The translations under genes were made by a program, and so were the position numbers. A stretch of 64,000 nucleotides of DNA from Wolfiporia cocos. Its lineage: Eukaryota > Basidiomycota > Agaricomycetes > Polyporales > Phaeolaceae. The notes under the pieces are model-generated. The model was given only the letters and a program-made list of their open reading frames with translations. It made no database searches and was not told the origin of the DNA. Positions 43,280-53,620 of the stretch are shown here, piece by piece. How positions within the stretch are numbered: position 1 is the first letter of the stretch; the number at the start of each line of letters is the position of its first letter. Location of the stretch: contig JACCLO010000002.1 of NCBI GenBank assembly GCA_029448655.1, forward strand, positions 992,001-1,056,000, in the 5' to 3' direction.

Positions 43280-45544
43280 CTATAGCAGCGCCTGGTTGTG
43301 CTGGCCGGCCGCGACGAGCCGTTGCCAGTCCGCTCTCCACTGCTGCATGCTCGAGCGCAACCGTTTGTCAGAGATTACCTTCCCGATCCATGAAAGCAGC
43401 GCATTCTCGTCCTCGGGTACGAAGAATGATGAAAGCAGAGACAGCACTGTCTCGAAGTTCGCCGAATCTGACGTAATGTGGTCTAGTTGCGAGAAAAGTC
43501 AACACAGGCGCTGGCATAGTAGCATTTCCGTGTGCTCACCACGGTAAACCCAAACGATTGCCACCGCGATCACTACAAAAATATCGTGCCCCTCGAGCAG
43601 GAAAACATCCCACAGCCGTAGCTGTGTCTGGAACGGCACAGAATTTGCAAATAGGGTAATGTACCATTTGGTCGCATATGACGTCGTCGACACCATATGT
43701 TTCTTGAACGCCGCATACACCGCTGGCATCAACTGCTCTGTAATCCGCTCCTGGACGTATATAGCCTCGAGAAGCCCAGGAAAACCAGGCTGGAAGATCG
43801 TGTGCATCTGATACGCGTCATGCAGCCGTACGAGGGCAGCATACGTGCGTGTGGGCTCAAAATAGCAGAGCAATGTCGCGGCAATGGGACCCATTCCTTG
43901 ACAGTAGCCGCATGTATCGCAGTGCAGCGATAGACAATGGAGGACATGAAAGAGGGACCGTTGGCTTGGGCACACTTGAGCACTTCCGCACGTAAGAGAG
44001 GGCGGAGCACTCACCCTTTACCGTAGCGCGTGCGGAACATGATGTGCCCGCTGATCGTCCGCGGTACATCCAGGTCGATCTGTACGTCGTACGTTGACGG
44101 CCGCTCGAGCGCCTTTCGGTATTCCTCCGCCAGCCGCGTCGTCTCCGCCTTTCCGTGCTTCGAGAATCGGCACATGAGTGTGTCCCATGCCGCGCTCCGC
44201 CAACAGTCCGGGATTCCCTTGAACGTCCGCTCATGCAGCTTGTGCTCTTTTGCCGCCTTGATGCCCCACGCGTCTACGTTCTGCCCCGGATCCCGCGATC
44301 GCGCCTCTAGCATCCGCCCCCACTTGGCCACGCGCGCCAGCTCCTTCGGGGAGATCGTCGCCTGTGGCAGCGACGACACCGTCGGCGCGCTCGTCGGCCC
44401 GTTCGTGTTCGCCGTGGCCATTCGCGCCAGTGGCTTCAGCAGCGGTGCGACGGGCAGCAGGATCGTCCGGTCGTGCGTCGGCGTCACAAAGAATCCGTAC
44501 CTGCACCGCCGATCGTCACCGCGGCATCGCGCGCGCCCCCACCCGTCAGCTTTCTATGCGCGCAGAAAGAGAATGTAACGCGCGTACTTACCGGTCAAGG
44601 CTCGCGAGCATGCTGACCTCCTGCGTGGTCAACTCCCGCGTCTTCTCGTCCGCGTTCGCGAGTGCCTCGTGCGCCCGCAACTCGCTCGCGCGGCTGCCCC
44701 CAACCCGCGCTCGCGTCCGCTCCACGCCCTCTTCGATTCCGTCTCCGCGCACGCCCCACACGTCCAGTTGCGCATACGTCGATCGCACATGAAACCCATC
44801 CGGGTCCTCATCCGGCGACGGCACCAGCGATGGCACCCCCGCCGGCATGCTCGCGCTCGACCCGGACGCGACGCGCGGGCGGGGAGAGGGTGGGACTTGT
44901 AGATGTGCTCCTCCCGGCTGTGGCTGTGGCTGTGGCAGCTCCAACTGATCTGGCTGCTGCGACTGCTGCGGCGGCGGCTCTTGCCACGCGTTTGGCGGGT
45001 ACTGAGATGAGGCCGCGGGCGTCCGCTCGTCTTGGCTTTCTGTGATGCTCCGTGTCTGCGGGCGGGGTGAGTTGGGCAGCCCCACGAACGGCATGGGCGG
45101 GCTGAGCGCAGAACCAGTGGACACGCTACTGTCCGTTGATGTCGACAGTACGCGCGAGGGGGCGCGAAGGCTATCGCGCTGTGAAGATTGGGACGTACGT
45201 GCGCGCATGCCGCCGTATGAATGCCGCTCTGAAACGGCGACGGCAGATGGGTGTTGCCAGGAGGATTCGAGGTACCCGCTATCCTCTGCAGGTCGCGGTG
45301 CCCAGTTTGCATCCTCTTGCGCCTTAGACTGGCGGTGAGCAGACGCGCTGCCGGCATCGTCTTCGTACATAGAATAGATGGAGACAATCGCGCTTTCCGA
45401 CGAGCTGCGCTCGTGGTCGTCCGGTGTAAGTTCCGGAGTGGTGGCCGCGGTAGTGGTGGTAGAAGACGACGGCAATTGCGACAGTGATGGCCGCAAGCAA
45501 TCTGTTGGACTGGCAGGGTCGACTACAAGCGACAGAGAGTCCAT
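43280..45544 (-). CDS. TBC-domain Rab GTPase-activating protein
   Basis: The start MDSLSLVVDP at 45544 opens a long Ser/Pro/Gln-rich, probably disordered region of about 320 aa, ending LTTQEVSMLASLDR. After an intron the frame continues YGFFVTPTHDRTILLPVAP and enters the TBC domain: KWGRMLEARSRD, RTFKGIPDCWRSAAWDTLM, the arginine-finger motif QIDLDVPRT (I-x-x-D-x-x-R), the glutamine-finger motif CGYCQGMGPI (Y-x-Q), AIYVQERITEQLMPAVYAAF, ATKWYITLFANSVPFQTQLR, LWDVFLLEGHDIFVVIAVAI. A last exon encodes DHITSDSANFETVLSLLSSF and a helical tail ending at a TAG at 43280-43282. Both catalytic fingers are present, so it should be an active Rab GAP in membrane traffic; the Rab partner is unknown. Confidence 0.9.
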
Positions 45545-45844
45545 AAGCAAAGAACGTGAGGTAAAAGGATCAGGAAGGAAAGAAATGAGTGACAAGTTCA
45601 CATGAAGGTGTCTGGCGACGCCGACGGCGTTAGCGACCCCACACAGCCGCACTAGTTTGACTGCCTACGCTATCAATCATCAACCTTTCAATTTACGTAG
45701 GTTCCCAACGCTGCACTCAATACTATCACAAATCCCGCCCGGTATGCGTACTCTCATGCGAGTTCATGCGAGTTAGAATGAATTGTTTTGGCCGTTGCGG
45801 GGGAGAGTTAGTGGAAATGGCATCCCCGACTAGGGCGGCCTGAG

Positions 45845-45875
45845 CACGTGGGGTATAATACTGCATCACGTGATG
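45845..45875. promoter_or_regulatory. Two CACGTG boxes in the TBC/ING divergent promoter
   Basis: CACGTG at 45845-45850 and the perfect 12 bp palindrome CATCACGTGATG at 45864-45875, with a TATAATA-like stretch between them, lie 10-40 bp before the ING ATG in the 340 bp gap shared with the TBC gene. CACGTG is the classic bHLH (Cbf1/Pho4-type) site; whether it is used is inference. Confidence 0.5.
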
Positions 45876-45884
45876 TAACACTGT

Positions 45885-47384
45885 ATGGCCCGTGCGGCTA
45901 CAGCAAATCCCCCGTCCTCAACGTTTCCGCTGACGGCGTCGACAACGACGACGATGTCACGACGCGCGCCAAACATGTCCAACAATGCTGCAATCACCAC
46001 CGCTCACACGCTTTCTCTGCTTGGGGAGTATACGCACTCCCTTGACTCTCTGCCACTTGACCTGTCGAGGAGCTTTGGTGACCTTCGCGAGCTCGACGCT
46101 GTTTTGTCGTTGTCGATGACCACACTCACCACCAAAATCAACCAGCTGACCACGATGCTCGAGAAAAACATGATGTCGAAGGAGGACCGCCTCTGGTTGC
46201 TGGTCGACATTGCGGAAGAGGCTGCCAGGCTCAAGGCCGGCAATGACGACAAGATTCGCGTTGCATGCTACGCTGCAGATAACATCAAGGGGCACAAGGC
46301 ACATATGAAGACTCTCATTGAACATGTACCAGACCACGACTTCGGCAGCATCCAACTGTTGGGCAGGAAGACCGTGTTCCCCCATGTAGCCACACGTTCC
46401 TATATGCCGGTGGGCGGTACAGGCGAAGGAGGGAGGCGGCAACGTAGAGCCGCCTACCTGTCGGTTGGAGGAGTTGATGCCAGTCCCAATAAGAGGAAGA
46501 GAGCAGGCGGAAGAGACGAAGATCCTGACGTGGTCGGTAAAACGCCCAGGAAGGAGAGGGCTGGTGATGGTGCGCGGCAGCGCAATGCAGCTAGGAATAA
46601 GAGGTGCGCATTCACTGTGACTTTTGTTTACCTCTCCTCTAGATGGCTCATATGTGTTTGCGCAGAGTGGTTGAGCGAGCGGCGTCACCGACGGAGTCGT
46701 TGGTGTCAGTCGCCTCCCATCTTCCGACTGCCACTCAAGGCGGTTCTGCCACAAACGGTCGCACTGCCAATGGAAACGCAAACAACAAACGTTCCCGGGC
46801 TACCAACAACGCACATGATGCTTCGACGCAAGAACGCGCACACCAAGACCTGTATTCCGGCCCACCATCATCCTCCACCACACACCCATCCCTTGCCATT
46901 CCATTTTCCAATAATATATCCGCTCTTAACGGAGTGCATGTCGCAAATGGTGCATCAGAGTGGACTCATGGCCAGCTCGAGGGACCTGGAATGCCTGTTG
47001 CACGTACTGTGGTCAGTAGCACCACGGTCGTCGAAACTGTTGACTCTGCAGGGGATACAGTGGCGGATGTAGATGCAGAGGGGGACGATGGGCGTATCTA
47101 CTGCTTTTGCAACAGGCCTAGCTTTGGTGACATGATCGCCTGTGACGATCCGATATGCGAGCGGGAATGGGTAAGTTCACTTGTGGTATATGGCACTCTG
47201 ATGCTTCTTGTATGTTGATGGTCTCTTCCCTTAGTTCCATCTCCCATGCGTGGGGCTCAAAGAAGCTCCGTTGGGAGGCTGGTACTGTGATACGTGCCGT
47301 GCTAAGCGCGCTCGCAGGAATGGTCGAGGTGGCAAGAAGAAAACTGGAGGCAACCGAACCAACACGCGGAATACATCCACATGA
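45885..47384 (+). CDS. ING-family PHD-finger chromatin protein
   Basis: Three exons (45885-46603, 46666-47170, 47235-47384) give 457 aa. The N-terminal ING helical domain runs through YTHSLDSLPLDLSRSFGDLRELDAVL to a long coiled coil (MTTLTTKINQLTTMLEKN). A basic, low-complexity linker with NLS-like KRKRAGG and PRKER follows. The C-terminal PHD finger has the Cys4-His-Cys3 pattern YCFCNRPS, MIACDDPIC, EWFHLPCVGL and GWYCDTCRAK, including the aromatic residues that read H3K4me3, then a KKK-rich tail. Fungal relatives (Yng1, Yng2, Pho23) tether histone acetyltransferase or deacetylase complexes. Which one this is cannot be told from the finger alone; the long linker is somewhat Pho23-like. It is nuclear by inference and shares a promoter region with the TBC gene. 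Confidence 0.92.
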
Positions 47385-47950
47385 GCCCATGTTGACGCTT
47401 TATTCTCCACTCCCTGGTTAGTAGCGATTCTGTAACGGCCATATTCTAGATGTTGATGAAATATTTTGCAGTATCTCTCGGTTGTAACCTAGGATGTTAA
47501 GTATTTATGCCATCATCGTACTTCGAGTACTGAGGTCTATGCGCTGCGGGGGTAATAGCTTGGATGTCAAACTGTGGAAACCACAAACGACTACATACCA
47601 TACGCATTATTGTTGTGCATGTAATATGATTTCTGGAGTAATGCTGATATTTTGCATGCGAGATTCCGTGGCAGGTCGTCTCTTCAGGGTCGGGGTGCAT
47701 ATTTCCTGTGATGTCGAACTGACCATTTAGCTTTAGAAGCATTTCTGTAATCCTAGACTAATCTAGCTCGGTTGGCCAGCGGGAGCGGGAGGTGTTAGCC
47801 GCGTCGACGCGTCGACGCGTTACGTCACGCGTTGCACACGTGCTCCGATTACCCCAGCTGCCGCAAACGGATGTTCTCGCCCGCTCCGTTGCTCTCGTTG
47901 CTCTCTGCATTATTCCACCGACATCCTCTCCATTCCTGGAAAACTCCTAC
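47385..47950. other. Intergenic DNA, no gene recognised
   Basis: 3' flank of the ING gene and upstream region of the F-box gene. GCGTCGACGCGTCGACGCG near 47801-47819 is a short palindromic repeat of unknown meaning. Confidence 0.4.
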
Positions 47951-48765
47951 ATGGCGGTATCACCTGGGTACTTGCTGTTGCTCACTATACCTCCGGAGAT
48001 TCTGCTACATATACGTATGCCTGTCTAGTTGCAGTTAGCAGAATGGAAGCTTACATAAATCGTTCCGCAGTGTCATACTTGGATCTGCCTGACCTGGCCA
48101 GTCTTTCACGGGCATGTCCACAACTCACAGAACTTACCCAGGATCCCGTTCTTCATCACCTGCGCATCCATGTTGTCGCGCCCTCCCGCGTTTCCCATTC
48201 ACTGTTCGGCCAGAGTGCAGCTGGAGTGCCTCTGCGGCCTACGGTGCCTGATTTAGTACACAGGGGAATCATGCGGGGCCTCGGTATAGAGAGGCGATGG
48301 AGGACGGGCATGTATCTGCACTCTCAGCATGTGAGCTTCGGCCCCCAGAGCCGGAGGTTGCCATGCAACTGACTGCATTTGTAGATGGTCACACAGTACG
48401 AGAACTCCCTCCGCCTCCAGCGTAAGCACGCAGGGAACGTCGTGGAATCTGCGTTGCGCAGACGCTCCTCGAAGAGTTTGATGCACGTATATTCATTGCG
48501 TGTTCTGCCCGAAGAGTCGTCTTCGCCTGGCGTCTCGCCGTCGCTGATACCTGCTATGCGGAGGCTGAAGTGGTCTATACAGAGAGATAGGCTCGCTCGC
48601 TTTGTGAGAGGCAGGAGCGATATGATGCGTAACGGCGGCGTCGTTGCTTGGCTCGAGGGCCGCGGCAAAGCTGTGATGCGCAGAGAGCATGAACGCGTCA
48701 GGCTGGCGGTGTGCCCCGGCATTAGTGGCATTGTACGATTTTATGAAGATTTGAGCCGAGGTTGA
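47951..48765 (+). CDS. F-box-like protein
   Basis: MAVSPGYLLLLTIPPEILLHI opens an F-box (LTIPPEILLHI, then SYLDLPDLASLSRACPQL), the SKP1-binding module of SCF ubiquitin ligases. The second part DPVLHHLRIHVVAP, PDLVHRGIMRGLGIERRW and, after an intron ending at TTTGTAG, VTQYENSLRLQRKHAGNVV to ISGIVRFYEDLSRG at 48765 is basic and helical without WD or LRR repeats. The first join is odd: keeping frame needs removal of only about 20 bp after LLHI, far below normal intron length. Either a minor splice variant or a small lesion is present there. The target substrate is unknown. Confidence 0.68.
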
Positions 48766-49313
48766 TGCTCAAGAACATGTATCGTTTGTGACCATTCATG
48801 CGTTTCGCTGAGTGCTGTACGGTCTCAGTGCCTATATTACCCAGTTATGACCCCTAGCCGGAAATATGTAGTATATATACACCTTCGCTGCTGCGGTACG
48901 ATTGGTAGCACTGGAGAGATTAGCGACGGTCGTCTAACTTATTCGCCGCTTCTGCGGAAGTTCACCATTATATACCTGATTGTCCCAGGACATCCACTTC
49001 AATTTCTCAGTAGTAGCATGCTCTTTCTTGATACATAAACGTTGTATTGAATTCCAATACGTTGTATATTTCGTCGACATGAACAACCTCGCAGAGATGT
49101 AGATGATCGCAGATTTGCAGGCGGAATCATCACGCACATATATTTGATAATCCGAAAGAACTAGTACACACTCCTCGCAAATGAACTTAAGTATGCAACA
49201 GAATATGATGGCATGATGGTCACATCGGCATCTATATCTATGTCGGTACACAGGCGAGTGACTAATATTGAGGTCTCTGTCGCATGATGGGCGCCTCACT
49301 CCTTGACCCTCAG
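48766..49313. other. Convergent intergenic region, no gene recognised
   Basis: Lies between the F-box gene and the P450 relic; no conserved feature seen. Confidence 0.4.
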
Positions 49314-50235
49314 CTAAGTCATCATGCATTGTATCAAGAGTGGCACGTAGCCGACAAGGCTGCCCTTTAAGACACGGTGTCTCCACTGCTCGCGTGTTTC
49401 TCCACGCTCAAGCTTCACCGAAAACTTCCAGTCGCGCAGAATGCAGGTTAGGAAGCACGTCGTGACGACGATTGCGAACTTGCGTCCAATACACGTGCGG
49501 GACCGACAGAGAATTAACGTATAGTCGTTGGCCGACTGCGCGTTATACCATCGCGAGGGATCATGCTTCTCCGGGTTCGGGAATAGCCGCGGGTCACTTG
49601 TAGTCTGTGAGACTGTAATCAGCATGGTCCAATAGACCAAAGCAAAGATCCACTTATAGGAATGCCGACCATGTCGACGGTGACGCACATGCCTGTCGGG
49701 ACGACAAGCGTGTTCTCGTGATTAGCATGGTCTGTCAGCGTTAGCGCTGTCAGTGTGTCGGTACAGTACTCTCGCACGACGATAGCACCTCCGGCTGGAA
49801 ACGGTAGTCAGTAGAGTCTGCTACAAATAATCCATAATGCATAAATCGTCGAAGGTCTGTGGCGTAGGCGGTCCGATTCATCAGATCCCGTGCCGCATCG
49901 CCAACTTACTGGCCATGGGTCCCGGCCATCTGGCACTGTGGCAGAGCTTCGTGGATTGCCTTGAGCGCTTTCTCCTGCTCTTCTGGATGCAGCTCAAGTA
50001 GCGCACTAATGTCACCGCCATACTGTGTGCAGTCATTTCGGTGTTTTCCGTCAGACGTGCAATCTGTTTCGAATCGCAAATGACAGGACGGACCATGGCC
50101 GGCAATTAAAAATGCGAAGACATTCCCGATCTTAGCATGCCGATGGATTAGCATGCCGCTAGATCGCAGATCTAGTAACAGGTATACCAGTTCCCAATCG
50201 TCGAGTCGATTGCGTAATCTGCGTGTCAACAGCAA
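49314..50235 (-). pseudogene. Cytochrome P450 fragment (C-terminal half)
   Basis: Minus-strand pieces give the I-helix start KIGNVFAFLIAGH, EMTAHSMAVTLVRYL, LHPEEQEKALKAIHEALP, a meander region FPAGGAIVVREYC and VVPTGMCVTVDMVGI, then RLFPNPEKHDPSRW and the heme loop LCRSRTCIGRKFAIV with the Cys ligand. The usual F-x-x-G-x-R-x-C reads L-I-L-C-R-S-R-T-C, so the conserved Phe and Gly are lost. A 2-base insertion separates TLVRYL from LHPEEQ. No N-terminal half or membrane anchor is found upstream, where an unrelated gene begins. It resembles CYP5144-like basidiomycete P450s. It is best read as a decayed partial copy. Confidence 0.72.
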
Positions 50236-50356
50236 GCGGGTCGTTCCAGAATGTTATTGGCTATGTGCCAGTAATGGGAAACATGCAGCGCGATACATCT
50301 GTGCTGTAGCATAGAGACTGATATTGAAAGACTAAGATATGACGCATTCATTAACC

Positions 50357-52488
50357 CTAGAGATCATCATGATGAGGCAACACAAAACCCAACCACTGAG
50401 GTATTGCACCGTAACCCGTATCCTCAAGATCCACCCATCTCCTTTTTTCCTGACTCGACGTAAGGTTGTCGTTATCCTCGTGGTATCCAAACGCTCGATT
50501 CCAGTCGAAACCAAGGGCGGCAACTTCGCACATGTTAGATCTAAAAGACACACTGTTATTGTGTACTTGTTAAGTTCATCGACTCGTGCGTACCTCCTCG
50601 TACATATGGTAGCGCCTGGCATCACTTCCCCTTTCTCCGCCCAAAGTCCGCTGGCGAGGGCCAGATCGACGATTGTACCACGGGTGAGCCTGACTCTCTG
50701 CTCACGGTCTTCCTCCGCGAACATTTCTTCATCGTATGCATGCTGCGGGGCGAGGGCGCGGAGACCCGGGTTTGTGCTGAGATCAAGAGAGAAGATCGCC
50801 GTGGACGATGGGAATGCAGCAATGAACCTGCGCAGTGCTTCAGGAGAGTCGGATGCAACGTATGTGATTGGCGGAGAGGGGAAGTGCGCGGGGTCTGGCG
50901 CGGCAGAGGCAGACGTCACAGGAAGAGGAGTGTGTGGATATAGACGTTTCCAGGTTTCACGCGCCGCTTCTGCGTATTTCTTGATTATAGTGTCTGGCGG
51001 ATGATCTACAGAAGACTGCACATGCTTGTGGTCTCCTTCAGAGATGTGCACGGAAATATACGGCTCATGTTTCTGATCTACCGTGCGCTGATCTTTGTCC
51101 GCAAGCGACAGTATGGACATAACTTCTGCACGTGCGGCTCGAATTAGCTGCTGGGAGTGTAAGTTGGGTTGGATAACAGTCTTGAAGGATTCCTGAGCGC
51201 TGTCAAACATAGCCTTTCGCCGGCTCAGAGCGTGAGCCGAGCTGCAGAACACGATAACATTAGTTTCATTGAGTCAATATAGACCTGTATGAGGTAGAAC
51301 AAACCTATGAGCTAATGTCTGAGTGTATTGATCTGTGAGGTGGAACGCCGCTGTCTGTGAGCTCACGACCTGAACCAGCATTGTCTAAGTATAGCGGGAC
51401 TGTTGTTGCCTACGCTGAATGTACTTACCCAATGCCTACCTTATCGTTAAGAGCCTGGATGAGAAATGATCATGAACAAACGCTCACCTAGCTGTCCGAG
51501 GGCATGCCACAAGCTCTGTAAATCGTCATTTCGTCAACCATGGACATCTAGTTAAATGTTGCAACGCACCTTGAGGAGATGGACGCTTACATCCTGGCTG
51601 TGGACCAGGTTGCGCTCATCAGACGGTAATCATCGTGTCCAGATTCAGGGCACACCTGCCCCGATTCCAGTGTGTATCATCAATAAAGAAGCTGGCGTTC
51701 CGCTAATGTGCCATCGTAAGACAAAACAACACCTAGCGGTATGAACGTACCTCGCGGGCGATACCAGCGACTTGAGCCATTAAGGCTAGATCTGTAGCAA
51801 GCCCGACTTGACCGTCGAGCATGTATGTGATCGTTCTCGAGCATGTACCCTCTTGCGAGTCAGGAGGGTGGGGAACATCGAGAGGCCCTATGAGTGGCAC
51901 ATCCCAAAATCCGGCGTGTTCAGTTACATTAACCATCGTCTCGCACTCGAAGCGGTATTCAGACCCAGTGAGAGGGAAATGGGTGTAATTCTCATATGAG
52001 ATTATTCGGCTGTGTGGGGGATCGGACGACAGTGTGCTATGGTTACTTTGCGCCGCAGCTTCTCCTTTACTATGTAGGGCGTTTGGACGGTTGAGCGCCA
52101 TCATGAACATAGCAAGTACTCCGCACGCCATGAATGAACCCGATATGATGAGAAATCTCTGCACAATGGCTCGTATCTGTTTGTGAGCTTTGATATCGTC
52201 TTGCTCATCTCCTCTGCTCCTATAATCCGATGGAAAGGTGATGTCCCGAGGAGGCACTAGCAGAGGCGCTGACAGCCCGCGAGAGGGAACGAGGAACGTG
52301 TAGTCCTCATCGTCCTCTTCATAGGCAGTACCATCACGTATTCGTCGGATCTCTTCTTCAGTAAGTCCTTCCTCTGCACGTCCAGAGCGTGAGTGTGGTG
52401 TTCTAGGTGTAAGAAGTTGATTCTGCGAGTGCTCCCGTGTGCCGGTAACAAGGATGTTTTGTGGAGGGCGATTCCGGGGTTGGGGCAT
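50357..52488 (-). CDS. Type II membrane glycosyltransferase-like protein
   Basis: Start MPQPRNRPPQNILVTGT at 52488. A disordered N-terminus with DEDYTF precedes one membrane helix, FLIISGSFMACGVLAMFMMAL, so the protein is a type II Golgi/ER membrane protein. Lumenal segments follow across many short introns: RFECETMVNVTEHAGFWDVP, RTITYMLDGQVGLATDLALM, SFFIDDTHWNRG, PGCKRPSPQELVACPRTARHW, VVSSQTAAFHLTD, ALSRRKAMFDSAQESF, EPYISVHISEGDHK, TYVASDSPEALRRFIAAFP, then SNMCEVAALGFDWNRAFGY, and a stop at 50357. The overall layout matches fucosyltransferase-like proteins common in Agaricomycetes, where a VHxRRGD loop binds the nucleotide sugar; here that loop reads VHISEGD. The exon between NRG and PGCK is poorly defined, so a small defect is possible. 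Confidence 0.68.
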
Positions 52489-52706
52489 AGTAATATATCT
52501 ATCTGATAGCTGTCAGCTCAAAATAAAAGCAAGGATAGTTCGAGATTGAGGACGTGGTTCAAGGCGGACAGAGAGCGGTTGTCATTGCGACTGAAGGACA
52601 GGAGGCCCGCACTTATGCCGCGCGCCACCAACGCGTCTGTCACGCGCACGCGCATGTCACTCGCCGCTGTGTCACACCATCACGCAATTACCTGTCATGC
52701 TCAACA

Positions 52707-53304
52707 TCACAACATCAACATTTTGCCCTCCAGCTGTATATCGTACACGGTTATTCTTCCAAAGAAGTCCGAGCTTTCCTCGAAGATTAGCTTCAGACTC
52801 CCAATGCCCGTTCCAGGGTCGGTGAGCGATACGTCGAACGACTGCTTGCGGTTCACATCTTCGGGATATATGCGGCTCATCGTCTGCCATGCTGCCTTTT
52901 CTGTTCCTTGACTATGCGTGACCTCGATGGCACACCGGGTGCCTACGAAACCGCCTTGGAAAGTGATTGACAGACGAGCGGGGACTACAGGCGAGGGAAA
53001 GGAGAGCTGGATGTATTGAGGAGTGCCCTAGCATTCAGGTATGTTATTCATTCTACTGCTTGAGTTAAAAAGGGTGCGCTCTCTTGCACACCTGCTGCGA
53101 TGTCCAGCATGTCTCCGGATTTCCGTCGATGAGGTACTTTTTTCCTACTGACTTGTCCAGTGTTGAGCTCACTCTGCTCGACGTCCTAAGATAAGCGACA
53201 TGATCCATATGGGAGCGCACATACTTGATTTTTGTTTCAGCTGTGATGAGCGGTACTGGATCGTCGCTCATTGCTAGATTGGCAGCGTCGATGTCTTCCG
53301 CCAT
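52707..53304 (-). CDS. NR2C2AP-like F5/8-type C domain protein
   Basis: Two exons (53304-53092 and 53027-52707) give 177 aa with a 64 bp intron. After MAEDIDAANLAMSDDPVPLI the whole protein is one discoidin-like jelly roll: SSRVSSTLDKSVGKKYLIDG, NPETCWTSQQ, GTPQYIQLSFPSPVVPARLS, ITFQGGFVGTRCAIEV, GIGSLKLIFEESSDFFGRIT and VYDIQLEG. Length and pattern fit the human nuclear receptor 2C2-associated protein family, which is intracellular and widely conserved; its molecular role is poorly known. It is divergent from the tyrosine phosphatase gene with 316 bp between starts, so they probably share a promoter. Confidence 0.87.
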
Positions 53305-53620
53305 AAGACAGGGCGCGTCCATAAGATAAGTAGCGCCCGCAAAAGCGTGACATAAACTGTTTGCGTGTTGCGGAACTATCTCCACCCGCAATAGGCATAG
53401 GCAGATATCGGGAAATTTCAAATCATGGAGATCGGCGCTTTGTTGGTCTCCGCGTTTTCGATTTTCGACTCGGGCCTTATCGCAAGCTGGGGGATGGAGT
53501 CGGGGCACAGACGGTTACGCAGTGAGAGCCATCCTCGTAGTCACGTGACCGTGACGCAGCGCTCTTCAAGCAAGTTGTCGTCAGACTCAATGTTCGCGGA
53601 CCAGCTCTTGTCTTTGCTTC

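Noticed and set aside
44018..45487. Alternative ORFs overlapping the TBC gene on both strands
   Set aside because: Arg/Pro-rich shadow frames with no domains; the minus-strand TBC frame has catalytic motifs and spliced continuity.
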